From NCBI RefSeq assembly GCF_001548115.1, contig NZ_AP014821.1:1925262-1989261 (forward strand): a stretch of 64,000 bases of DNA. Reading direction: 5' to 3'. Below, one piece after another: positions 30,322 to 39,336 of the stretch. A program made the position numbers and the translations under genes. The notes under the pieces were generated by a model. The model made no database searches, had not been told where the DNA came from, and worked only from the letters and a program-made list of their open reading frames with translations. Source of the DNA: Geminocystis sp. NIES-3709 (GTDB taxonomy: Bacteria > Cyanobacteriota > Cyanobacteriia > Cyanobacteriales > Cyanobacteriaceae). Position 1 is the first letter of the stretch. Each line of letters begins with the position of its first letter.

Positions 30322-32895
30322 TTACTCAATTATTAACGGATCTGCATCAATTACTAAAGATACAGAATTATGACAATATTGTTTTAGAGTTAATAATTTT
30401 TGCTTTATTTCTGTTGTAAAATTATCCGCAGATTTAAGTAATATTTGCCAACGATAACGATTTGCTACCCTCATGACATTTGCTGGTGCGGGGCCTAATA
30501 TTTCGATATTATCTGATAATAAATTAGCACAAATATCAGCGATCGAGTCGGCTGAATCTCGCACTTTATCTCCGTCAACACCACTAAAACGGAGTAAAAT
30601 TAAATTGCCGTAAGGAGGATAGTTTAAACTCTTTCTTTCTGATAATTCTCTCTCACAAAAAGCTAAATAATCATGATTTTGCACTGCTTGAATTACAGGA
30701 TGTTCTGCTGAGTAAGTTTGAATAATTACTTTTCCGGCATCATCACCTCTACCAGCGCGCCCTGCTACTTGGGTCAAAGTTTGAAAAGCTCTCTCGGAAG
30801 CTCTATAATCAGAATGGAATAGCAAACCATCCGCAGAAACCACTCCCACAAGAGTAACTTGTGCCAAATCGATACCTTTAGTTAACATTTGAGTACCTAT
30901 TAATATATCTGCTTTTCCTTGGGCAAAATCTTCTAAAATGCGACGATGAGCATTTTTTGTGCTGGTGGTATCACTGTCAAACCTTAATATTTTTAATTCA
31001 GGAAACTCCTTTTCTAATTCTAATAAAACTTTTTGTGTACCCGTACCGAAAAACTTGAGATAGGGAGAGAAACATTGAGGACATTTTTTTGGGTGCAATT
31101 CTGTATGGTTGCAATAATGACATCTTAATAACTCCGTTGCTCCCTCATGGGTATAGTGATAGGATAAGGATACATCACAATGAGGGCATTCCATCACATA
31201 ACCACAGCTACGACAAGAGACGAAGGTGCTATGTCCTCGTCGAGAAATAAATAAAATACCTTGTTTACCTTCTATTTTCAGTTTATTTAAAGCATCTTGA
31301 AGGCTATAACTAAAGATACTGCGGTTGCCTTTTCGCAATTCTTGACGCATATCGACGATTTCGACAGGGGGTAAAGGGCGATTTTGAATACGATTTGGAA
31401 GGGTGACGTAGTAGTTATTTCCTTTTATATTTGATTGTAGGGGAAAATGATCTTCTTCAACCTCTCGTAATAAGGAGGGAGTTTTGGAAGTATCGTTTAA
31501 TGAAGAAAAAATTAAATAGTGATTGTTTTCGGTAGCAAGTCGCCAAGATTCAAGGGAAGGAGTCGCAGAGCCTAAAATTAGTGGACAATTGACTAATTCT
31601 GCTCGATAATTTGCTATTTTAACCGCATGATAGGTGGGAATGGGTTGATGTTGTTTGAAACTGGTATCATGTTCTTCATCTAAGATGATCATACCAATAT
31701 TCGGTAGGGGAGCAAAAACTGCACTGCGAGTGCCGATAATAACTTGAGATTCTCCTGTTAGCATTTGTCGCCATGTATCATATCTTTCACCATCGCTCAA
31801 GGCACTATGATATACACAGACTTTATCACCAAATCTTGCCCTAAATCTATCGGTAAGTTGGGGAGTTAAGCCTATTTCTGGTACTAATACTAAAGCTGAC
31901 TTTTTTTGTTGTAGAATAGGTGCGATCAACTGTAGATACACTTCTGTTTTACCTGATCCTGTTACTCCATGCAATAATACTGTAGAGTAAGATTCTAAAC
32001 TGTTGATAATTTCTAACGCACGATGTTGATCTTTTGTCAAGATTTTAGGTTCATCTTTTGGGGGAGAAGAATCTTGTAATAGGCGCAAGGTTTCTCTTTC
32101 TTGAATAACAACACAACCTTTTTTTACCAAGGTATTAACCACAGAATGACTATTTAATTCACAGAGTTTAACTAAGGTGGGAAGGGGTAATTCTCCATGA
32201 TGATTTTTTAAAATAGTTAAGACATCTCTTTGTTTTTGAGTGAGTTGACTATCCTCATTTTCTCCGAGAAAAGTCACAACTTTTGTATATTTGGGAGTTG
32301 CTTTAGAAGGGGGTTGTAAATAAATTTCTAACCATTGCTTTTTCAGTAATCCTTTAATTGCCTGTCTCGCATTTTTGACTTTTTGGGTTACAAAGCTATA
32401 ACTATAATCTCTTGTCTTACTTTGTTTTAATAGTTTAATAACTTCCCATTGATTAACCGTACAATTATCATGTCCATCGTCGGGGATGTTATCGGTTAAA
32501 AGTTTTACCCTTCTTTGAGATTTGCCTAGTAATTTGGGAGGTAAGGCAACTCTAACAACATTAATTAAATCCGTGAGATAGTATTCTGCTGTTAATTGTA
32601 ATAATGCCCAATAATGCTCAGGAAAAAACCCTGTGGTAATAATATCATCTATTTCTTTAATTTGATCGATCGACAAATCTTCAGAAGGTTGAGAAAGTAA
32701 TGTTAACACAATTCCACCGACAATGGTGTTACCAAAAGGCACACTAACAATATCGCCGACTTTAATGGTAGTGTCAGGCTTTATTTTGTAGGTATATAAG
32801 CCTTCTGCATACACACAATCTACTAAAACTTCTACCCATTGAGGAGATGTTATCTTTTCAATATCATAAGCGGATATGGGTTCTGCTACTTTCAT
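30322..32895 (-). CDS. priA: Primosomal protein N' (replication restart helicase PriA)
   Basis: PriA reloads the replisome at stalled forks. The protein has the N-terminal DNA-binding domains, Walker A GVTGSGKT at 310-317, DEEH in the Walker B position, and a block of paired cysteines typical of the zinc site (CRSCGYVMECPHC, then CHYC and CPQC) near 560-610. Helicase motifs V and VI are in GTQMLTKGID and QVAGRAGRG. Length 857 residues is longer than the 730 of E. coli, as is common in cyanobacteria, which carry an extended middle region. The gene is divergent from the GTPase gene at 32975. Confidence 0.95.
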   Translation of the reverse strand: MKVAEPISAYDIEKITSPQWVEVLVDCVYAEGLYTYKIKPDTTIKVGDIVSVPFGNTIVGGIVLTLLSQPSEDLSIDQIKEIDDIITTGFFPEHYWALLQLTAEYYLTDLINVVRVALPPKLLGKSQRRVKLLTDNIPDDGHDNCTVNQWEVIKLLKQSKTRDYSYSFVTQKVKNARQAIKGLLKKQWLEIYLQPPSKATPKYTKVVTFLGENEDSQLTQKQRDVLTILKNHHGELPLPTLVKLCELNSHSVVNTLVKKGCVVIQERETLRLLQDSSPPKDEPKILTKDQHRALEIINSLESYSTVLLHGVTGSGKTEVYLQLIAPILQQKKSALVLVPEIGLTPQLTDRFRARFGDKVCVYHSALSDGERYDTWRQMLTGESQVIIGTRSAVFAPLPNIGMIILDEEHDTSFKQHQPIPTYHAVKIANYRAELVNCPLILGSATPSLESWRLATENNHYLIFSSLNDTSKTPSLLREVEEDHFPLQSNIKGNNYYVTLPNRIQNRPLPPVEIVDMRQELRKGNRSIFSYSLQDALNKLKIEGKQGILFISRRGHSTFVSCRSCGYVMECPHCDVSLSYHYTHEGATELLRCHYCNHTELHPKKCPQCFSPYLKFFGTGTQKVLLELEKEFPELKILRFDSDTTSTKNAHRRILEDFAQGKADILIGTQMLTKGIDLAQVTLVGVVSADGLLFHSDYRASERAFQTLTQVAGRAGRGDDAGKVIIQTYSAEHPVIQAVQNHDYLAFCERELSERKSLNYPPYGNLILLRFSGVDGDKVRDSADSIADICANLLSDNIEILGPAPANVMRVANRYRWQILLKSADNFTTEIKQKLLTLKQYCHNSVSLVIDADPLIIE

Positions 32896-32974
32896 TCTGT
32901 TAAGCTAAGGTGCATTTGGTGTTGTATATAATTTTATCAGTAATAATTAAATCAATCTCCGTATTTATATTTTT

Positions 32975-34891
32975 ATGATTCGTTTAAAATCTTGGCAATG
33001 GGTTATTTTAGCTACTCCGATTATCGGTTTAATTACTTTTTTTGCAATCGCAACAGGTTTACAAATTCACGCTTGGGGTATTAACTGGATATGGGCAATA
33101 TTTGTCGCTATATTTGTTGGTTGGCGTTGGTTGTTGGTGAAATGGACAAAACCTCTATTTCCCAATGTAGAAAATATCATAACAGAAGTAAAACAAGACT
33201 TAAAAAATACAACTTTCAATAACAATAATTCCGAGACAATTCCTAAGTTAGAAGAAGCATTACAAGTTATTATCACAAAAACCAGAGATGATGTCCCTAT
33301 TTGGGAAGATTTGCAGTTATTTTTTCAACGTTGCCAAGATTTAGTCACCTCCATCGCCAAAATATATCACCCCGAAGTAGAATACCCGTTATTGAATATT
33401 TACATTCCGCAAGCCTATGGATTAATTAGAGGTACAGTGGATGATATGGATAAGTGGATGAAGCAGTTGTCTCCTGCTTTAAATCAAGTTACGATCGCAC
33501 AGGGGTATCAAAGCTATCAAATATACCGCAAACTGGAACCCTCTGCTAGAAAGTTATTACAAGTATGGAATTGGGCACAATGGGTGATAAATCCTGCGGT
33601 GGCGGCGGCTAAATTAGCTAGTCAGGAAAGTAATAAACAAGCTAATCAAGAATTATTAATCAATCTGAGTCAAATATTGAGAGAAGTTGCCTTGCGCAAT
33701 CTTGCCCGTCAAACTGCTTTATTGTATGGTGGTGATACCCTTCCACTAGATAAATTTCCGTCTTCTAATAATATATTACCTGCCGTCAAAACCAACACTT
33801 TACAGGAAATTCTTACTCAAGCTGAAAAACCTGAACAAATAGAACAAAAACCCGTTAATATTTTATTAGTCGGTAGAACAAGTGCAGGAAAAAGTAGCCT
33901 TATTAATACTTTGTTTAATGCTCAAACTGCGGAAGTGGATGTTTTGCCTAGCACTACGGATATAAAAAGTTATCAATGGGAAACCAATACAGGAGATACT
34001 TTAAATCTATTAGACACCCCCGGCTATGAGCAAATCAATCGTCCAGAATATCAAGAAATGGTGTTAGATTATGCCCATAATGCTGATATTATCTTACTTT
34101 TAAACCCTGCTCTTGATCCAGCGTTACAAATGGATAAAGATTTTTTGCAAAAACTCAACACAGATTTGCAGGAGATTCCCATTTTTACTATTATCACCCA
34201 AGTCGATCGACTGCGTCCCCTTCGGGAATGGCAACCCCCTTATAATTGGCAAACGGGAAATTTACCTAAAGAAATCTCAATCCGAGAAGCCGTTAAGTAT
34301 CGTCAAGAAACCCTAGGAGAATTTTGCACTCAAATATTACCTATAGTTACTGCCGACTATCTTACTTCTCGACAATCATGGCATGATGACATTTTAGCTA
34401 TCAATATCTTAGACTCGATCGTTCCTGCCAAACAAATTCGATTAGCCCGTTTTTTCCGCAATTTGGAAGCGAAAACCATTGCCGCCGCAAAAATTATTGA
34501 TAAATATTCTTTTCAAATGGCAACCTCTCAAGGATTAACTGCTTTACTTAAAAGTCCCGTCTTACAATTTATTTCAACTCTTAGCACAGGCTCACCCCGT
34601 TTAGCTTTACTTTTAGCAGAAAAAATTCCTATTGAGCAGTTACCTGTTGTTATTGGAAAACTGCAATTAGCCTTTGATTTATTCTCTTTGTTAAGCACTA
34701 ATAATGAAAATAAAATGCAATTTGATTTACTATCTTTATGGACTTTTTTAATTGAAAACAACGGTAATCCACAGGATGATGCTTGGGCTTTAGGGCATAG
34801 TTTAGTAGAATATTGGAGTAAAAATCTTACTTTTAATCAACTAGAAAATAGATATAAATTTTACTTGAAACAACGTAAATCATTAAATTAA
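32975..34891 (+). CDS. Membrane-associated Era-like GTPase
   Basis: A 638-residue protein with two hydrophobic segments at the N-terminus (about 7-28 and 33-50), a helical region, and a GTPase domain in the middle: G1 GRTSAGKSS (about 301-309), G2 around STTD, G3 DTPGYE (about 346-351) and G4 TQVD (about 406-409). The C-terminal 200 residues are helical. Similar proteins in cyanobacteria are annotated as GTPases of the Era/YeeP type or with a DUF697 domain; the role is unknown. Divergent from priA with 79 bases between starts. Confidence 0.8.
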   Translation: MIRLKSWQWVILATPIIGLITFFAIATGLQIHAWGINWIWAIFVAIFVGWRWLLVKWTKPLFPNVENIITEVKQDLKNTTFNNNNSETIPKLEEALQVIITKTRDDVPIWEDLQLFFQRCQDLVTSIAKIYHPEVEYPLLNIYIPQAYGLIRGTVDDMDKWMKQLSPALNQVTIAQGYQSYQIYRKLEPSARKLLQVWNWAQWVINPAVAAAKLASQESNKQANQELLINLSQILREVALRNLARQTALLYGGDTLPLDKFPSSNNILPAVKTNTLQEILTQAEKPEQIEQKPVNILLVGRTSAGKSSLINTLFNAQTAEVDVLPSTTDIKSYQWETNTGDTLNLLDTPGYEQINRPEYQEMVLDYAHNADIILLLNPALDPALQMDKDFLQKLNTDLQEIPIFTIITQVDRLRPLREWQPPYNWQTGNLPKEISIREAVKYRQETLGEFCTQILPIVTADYLTSRQSWHDDILAINILDSIVPAKQIRLARFFRNLEAKTIAAAKIIDKYSFQMATSQGLTALLKSPVLQFISTLSTGSPRLALLLAEKIPIEQLPVVIGKLQLAFDLFSLLSTNNENKMQFDLLSLWTFLIENNGNPQDDAWALGHSLVEYWSKNLTFNQLENRYKFYLKQRKSLN

Positions 34892-35139
34892 TTATACCTG
34901 AATAAAACATACAAAAATTAACCTAATACCTAACGGTACTTTGAAAAACTTTGGGGCAAAAATAGCTTCAAATACAGTCAGAGTAAGAGATTTAGGTAAA
35001 AGCCATAAAAACGGCTGAAACTCTTGGTATAAAAGGAAAAGTTATTGATCGATGTAAAATCTTTGATTTATAACGATTTGAGACTCATAGTTTAATATTT
35101 TTAGTTTAAGTACCGCTAACACCTTTTGTAAATTAATTA
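34892..35139. other. Convergent spacer
   Basis: About 250 bases between the GTPase and the glycosyltransferase gene, both ending here. It begins with CCTAATACCTAA-type simple repeats, seen also at 53837-53855. I see no gene or clear terminator. Confidence 0.4.
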
Positions 35140-36321
35140 CTATATTTTTGTTTCTGTACTTCGCCAACTTAATTTTAAATTTAACCAAAAATTCCAAATT
35201 GTTACAAGAGCGATCGCTAATAAATTAGCAAGATAGGGATTTAAGTCAAACACATTAAAGAAAAAATTTAATAGTAAAACATTAATAATTAATCCTCCTA
35301 AACAAACTATATTAAACTTAATTAATCGCTTAATTTTTTTTCTCTTTCCGGGTTGTTTTTGAGAAATATCTTTAAAAGTCCAAGCATCATTCCAAAGAAA
35401 ATTATTAATAATAGCTAATTCTGCGGCTATAATTTTACTACGAGTTAAAGGTAAAGCTAAAGTGGTAGAATCACTGAGAAGATATAAAAATATCATATCG
35501 ATAAATACTCCGCTTAAACCTACTACTCCAAAACGAATAAAACGGTTAATTTGCCATAAAGATAACCTTAAACGAATTAAGTGGCGAATATAGTCAATAT
35601 ACTGTTTTTTTGTTACCTTACTTTCCCCTTCTTGACGTTCTTGAAATACATAACCTACTTCTCCAATCCATGCTATTTTACCTCTCCCTAATACTTCCAC
35701 TAAAATTTTATAACCTAAGGGGCTAAGATTACACCCAAATAAACATCGGCGACGTACTAAAAAATAACCACTCATGGGATCAGAAATTCTCCCAATTACT
35801 TCAGGTAATATAAATAATCCTAAAGTTTGTGCACCACGAGATAAAAAACGGCGTAGGATACTCCAATCACTTACTCCTCCTCCTTCGACATTTCGACTAG
35901 CTACGGCTAAATCTGCACCTTTTTGTATTTCTTCCCATAAATTTAATAATGTTTGTGGTGGATGTTGTAAATCTGCATCAATTACTCCTAATATTTCACC
36001 TCTGGCGACTTGCCAACCTCTAATTACGGCAGTAGATAATCCTTTTTCTTTTTCTCTACGCATGACTTTAAGAGAAGGATATTTTTCACTTAATTCTAAC
36101 CCTACTTTCCATGTTCGATCGAGACTATCATCATCCACTATAATTAACTCATATTCTTGAGGAATAACTTGATCTAATAATTCAGTAAGTTGTGTGACTA
36201 AACTGGGAATATTTTTACTTTCGTTATAGGTGGGAATAATCAGAGAAAATAAAATTGGATCACTATGAGGAAGAATAGTTAAATTATTTATAGGTGTAGG
36301 AATTAAGCCGTTTGAAGTCAT
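35140..36321 (-). CDS. Glycosyltransferase family 2 (polyprenyl-phosphate mannose synthase-like) fused to GtrA
   Basis: The N-terminal half (about 25-250) is a GT2 domain like dolichol-phosphate mannose synthase, with DDDS (about 62-65), DADLQHPP (about 114-121) and a DPMSGYFLVRR block. The C-terminal part (about 255-385) is a GtrA-type domain with four membrane helices (RFGVVGLSGVFIDMIFLYLL and following). Such fused proteins transfer a sugar to a polyprenyl phosphate and help flip it. It is likely to work in cell-surface glycan synthesis. The gene is alone. Confidence 0.9.
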   Translation of the reverse strand: MTSNGLIPTPINNLTILPHSDPILFSLIIPTYNESKNIPSLVTQLTELLDQVIPQEYELIIVDDDSLDRTWKVGLELSEKYPSLKVMRREKEKGLSTAVIRGWQVARGEILGVIDADLQHPPQTLLNLWEEIQKGADLAVASRNVEGGGVSDWSILRRFLSRGAQTLGLFILPEVIGRISDPMSGYFLVRRRCLFGCNLSPLGYKILVEVLGRGKIAWIGEVGYVFQERQEGESKVTKKQYIDYIRHLIRLRLSLWQINRFIRFGVVGLSGVFIDMIFLYLLSDSTTLALPLTRSKIIAAELAIINNFLWNDAWTFKDISQKQPGKRKKIKRLIKFNIVCLGGLIINVLLLNFFFNVFDLNPYLANLLAIALVTIWNFWLNLKLSWRSTETKI

Positions 36322-36764
36322 GTATTTGAATGGAAAATTATACGCTGTTGATAAAGGTAATTTTGACAGTTAAAACATTTCTTGTAAAAATATACTAGAT
36401 ATTAAAACCTCTAATGGCGATCGTAATTAAAATATTACCAGTAATATAGTAATCCTAAATAGGTTGTGTCTCAAAACAGAAAGATTTTGTAATTTATCAT
36501 TGCTAAAAAGGATTTGGGCTAATTTTTGAGAATCTTTGACTGTTTACAACTCCTAAACAGATTGCCATAATAATATTTTGTTAAGATTAAATAAAAAATT
36601 TAGGTTTATCTCAGATTTTGTACCAGTATAATAAATAGTACTTAGACTAAACGGAAAAAATCAATTTTAGCAATTTTAAAATCAATTCTTGTCACTTTTC
36701 CCTCTTGTCACTGAGAATTTATGATTGAGGTGCAAGATCTAAATTTATTGTTGATTATAAAATA
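36322..36764. other. Divergent spacer before the first GUN4 gene
   Basis: A 443-base AT-rich spacer. It holds copy 2 of the 18-bp repeat at 36727-36744, about 20 bases before the GUN4 start, so the element may lie in that gene's leader. No gene or recognisable RNA was seen. Confidence 0.45.
36727..36744 (+). repeat. 18-bp dispersed repeat, copy 2
   Basis: GAGGTGCAAGATCTAAAT, inverted copy of 30019-30036. It lies just before the start of the GUN4-domain gene at 36765. Confidence 0.65.
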
Positions 36765-37250
36765 ATGAAGGAAAAAACTAAGTTAAATTATCTTAAGTTA
36801 AAAGATTATCTAATAAAAAATCAATGGAAATTAGCAGATTTACAAACAAGAAAATTAATGTTAAATATTACAGGTGCTGATAAACGTCAAGATATTTTAT
36901 TAACACAAAATGACTTAAATAATTTTCCTTGTGAACATTTAATACTTATCAATAATCTCTGGCAAAAACAGAGTCATAATCATTTTGGATTTACTATTAT
37001 TAATCAAATTTATTTAGACTGTAATCAAGACTATAAATTGTTAGCTAAAAAAGTTGGTTGGTATCACAATAATGAATGGATAAAACAAGAAAAAATAAAT
37101 TTTAGTTTAGAAGCACCTCAAGGACATTTACCACTTTCATGGTTAATTCCTAAAACTTTTTCTGTTTATTGGTGTTCTCGTTTTGCCAGTGCAGGATGGG
37201 GATTACTTTTAAATAGAATAAACCAATGTGATATAAAAAATTATGAATAA
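36765..37250 (+). CDS. GUN4-domain protein, cytosolic
   Basis: A 161-residue protein with a GUN4 domain over most of its length: LKDYLIKNQWKLADLQTRKLML (12-33), FPCEHLILINNLWQKQSHNHFGF (about 55-77), and VGWYHNNEW (about 100-108). GUN4 of chlorophyll synthesis binds porphyrins and activates magnesium chelatase. This protein lacks the helical N-terminal extension of true Gun4 and is a standalone domain, so it may bind a tetrapyrrole in another role (inference). No signal peptide. A second GUN4 protein lies at 38518. Confidence 0.85.
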   Translation: MKEKTKLNYLKLKDYLIKNQWKLADLQTRKLMLNITGADKRQDILLTQNDLNNFPCEHLILINNLWQKQSHNHFGFTIINQIYLDCNQDYKLLAKKVGWYHNNEWIKQEKINFSLEAPQGHLPLSWLIPKTFSVYWCSRFASAGWGLLLNRINQCDIKNYE

Positions 37251-37288
37251 ATGCAAACTTATTTATCTTAATTTTAAATAATAAATTT

Positions 37289-37795
37289 TTACTGTTGATA
37301 AGTTTCCATACTTTCCAATTGAAAACCTCTTAAAATATTTTTCCCTTTATTAACAATAAATTCATCTCCTTGAATAATAAGTAAATATTTTCCCGCATTA
37401 ACACGATTAAGAAATGGTACAGTGTCTCCACTATTTTCTAAAAAACCACTACCACCTACAAAAAAACTACCCATAGCACCACCGATCGCCCCTAAAATAC
37501 CACCTATGATATGATTAAAAGGCTCACCAGCCCAACCAAAAGTATCAATAGTAGTAATAGCATCAAAGGTAAAACCCCCAAAAAAACCGAAGGGAATTAA
37601 CCAATAAGCCATTCTCATAGCATTTTTGCGTCCTTCTGCACTACGATCGAGAAAAGTAAAATCAGAAACACTTTTATAACCTTTACCAATAATAGATAAT
37701 TGATTGAGAGAAACGCCCCCTTTTTCTAAAATAGTGTAAGCGGATTCTGCCTGAATACGATCAGATAATACTGCAATTAAATAATTCATCTTCAA
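37289..37795 (-). CDS. Glycine-rich membrane protein of unknown function
   Basis: A 168-residue protein with a soluble N-terminal region that resembles a small stress-protein-like fold (LIAVLSDRIQAESAYTILEKGG) and two hydrophobic segments (about 57-77 and 87-110), the second glycine-rich (IIGGILGAIGGAMGSFFVGGSG). Related proteins are conserved in cyanobacteria without a known role. The start may be the Met at residue 3. It is convergent to the GUN4 gene. Confidence 0.7.
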   Translation of the reverse strand: MKMNYLIAVLSDRIQAESAYTILEKGGVSLNQLSIIGKGYKSVSDFTFLDRSAEGRKNAMRMAYWLIPFGFFGGFTFDAITTIDTFGWAGEPFNHIIGGILGAIGGAMGSFFVGGSGFLENSGDTVPFLNRVNAGKYLLIIQGDEFIVNKGKNILRGFQLESMETYQQ

Positions 37796-37931
37796 AAATT
37801 TAATATAAAAGTTATTTTTTTAAGTAAGTACATCTCAAAAGTTGGTCAAGTCTTTAAAGAATTGAACCGAATAAAAAAGACTACTTAAAGAGTAGCCTAA
37901 AAATAGTTATAATTTTAACAATGGAAAAAGA

Positions 37932-38216
37932 TTAATTACGGAAATTTTTACGACGATTATCTCCATTACCTTCTTCTCTAGGTTTCGCTTTATTTACCTT
38001 CATTTGTCTGCCCATCCATTGAGCACCATCCAAAGTTTCAATAGCCTTGTCTTCTTCATTATCATTAGACATTTCCACAAAACCAAAGCCACGCATTCTT
38101 TTCGTTTCACGATCGACAGGTAAATATACACGCTTAACTTCACCGTAATCAGCAAAGACTGCTTGTAAATCTTCTTCTGTTACATCATAGGATAAATTCC
38201 CTACATATATGGACAT
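37932..38216 (-). CDS. RNA-binding protein, RRM family (cyanobacterial Rbp)
   Basis: A 94-residue single-RRM protein. RNP2 is IYVGNLSY (3-10) and RNP1 is RGFGFVEM (about 42-49). The tail REEGNGDNRRKNFRN is short and contains Asn, Arg and Gly, shorter than the Gly-rich tails of the RbpA types. Cyanobacterial Rbp proteins rise in the cold and in some species guide photosynthetic mRNAs to thylakoids (family knowledge). Its upstream region of about 300 bases on the minus strand is probably a leader. Confidence 0.9.
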   Translation of the reverse strand: MSIYVGNLSYDVTEEDLQAVFADYGEVKRVYLPVDRETKRMRGFGFVEMSNDNEEDKAIETLDGAQWMGRQMKVNKAKPREEGNGDNRRKNFRN

Positions 38217-38517
38217 AAACTTGCTCCAAAATCTTAATTTACACTGAGATAATTGAGACGACGGACATGAATCTTTCCATATTGCACGAGGAATAACCTT
38301 TCAAGACTGGAATCAAACACTGTTACCGAACCGAACCTCAAATTAACACTACTTTCAATTTATCATATTCAGGAAAAGATTGTCTTTAATTTAGTGCTAA
38401 AAAACAGAAAGAACATAAGAACACTTTAATAAAAATATTTTAGGTTTAAGATAAAATTTTTTGCGGATCAGTACCATAGGTTAAACTATAACTAAAAACT
38501 CAATTAATCCTAATAAT
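38217..38517. promoter_or_regulatory. Spacer with the probable rbp 5' leader
   Basis: About 300 bases between two divergent genes. The 80-100 bases nearest rbp are less AT-rich than most spacers here, which fits a structured leader on the minus strand, as found for cold-induced rbp genes (inference). No other gene is seen. Confidence 0.35.
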
Positions 38518-39114
38518 ATGAAACTCAAATCATTGTTTTTCGGTTTTATCCTTACCTTTAGCAGTGGCAATTTTTTTAATTCCCTTCAAGCACAAACGCC
38601 ATCAAATTCTCAAAACACTCCTGTTTCTAATGATGTAAAAATAGATTTTACTAATCTTACTCAATTATTAACAGATCAAAATTGGCGTAGGGCAAATGAT
38701 GAAACCAGACGTATTATTCTCCAAGCGACAGGTAGGACATCTGTGGGTTGGATTCCTCCCTCAGATTTACAAAATCTTTCTTGTTCCAATTTGAAAACGA
38801 TCGATACACTATGGAAAGAAAATTCTAATGGTAGGTTTGGTTTTAGTGTGCAATTTCCTATCTATGTAGAAACAGGTAATCGCCCAGGGCGACTGGTTAG
38901 TGATGATGCCTTTAATCGTTTTGGTAATCGTGTCGGTTGGCGTAAAAATGAGGATTGGATTATTTTCATTGAGAATCTTAACTATACCGATAATGCACCT
39001 ATTGGTCATTTTCCTAATCCTCGTCCAGAATATTCTATTACTGGGGGTAGATTGCTTTACTCTACATTAGCCCAAAGAATGGTGGAATGTAATTTAGTTA
39101 CTTATGAGAAATAG
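38518..39114 (+). CDS. GUN4-domain protein with N-terminal signal peptide
   Basis: A 198-residue protein. Residues 1-26 (MKLKSLFFGFILTFSSGNFF, then NSLQAQ) look like a Sec signal peptide with a cleavage site near AQA, so the protein should act in the periplasm or thylakoid lumen. Residues about 50-195 form a GUN4 domain: LLTDQNWRRANDETRRIIL, LSCSNLKTIDTLWKENSNGRFGF and RVGWRKNEDW. An exported GUN4 domain cannot act on stromal or cytosolic magnesium chelatase, so its job is likely different. Confidence 0.87.
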   Translation: MKLKSLFFGFILTFSSGNFFNSLQAQTPSNSQNTPVSNDVKIDFTNLTQLLTDQNWRRANDETRRIILQATGRTSVGWIPPSDLQNLSCSNLKTIDTLWKENSNGRFGFSVQFPIYVETGNRPGRLVSDDAFNRFGNRVGWRKNEDWIIFIENLNYTDNAPIGHFPNPRPEYSITGGRLLYSTLAQRMVECNLVTYEK

Positions 39115-39336
39115 GTACTTGTCGAGATAAATTGAAAATTATTGACAGTGAATGTCTGACTTTAACTTAATTTGATACACAAAACGTAAAATATCAATCA
39201 TAAAAGTATCGGTTACAATCACATTAATAAGCAATACTCCAAAATTAATTTAATATTCGATCGATGATTTGATTTATAGTTCTAAGAGGTTTTAACTTCT
39301 TGCTTATGCCATTATCAATAATCATTCGTTACTCCT

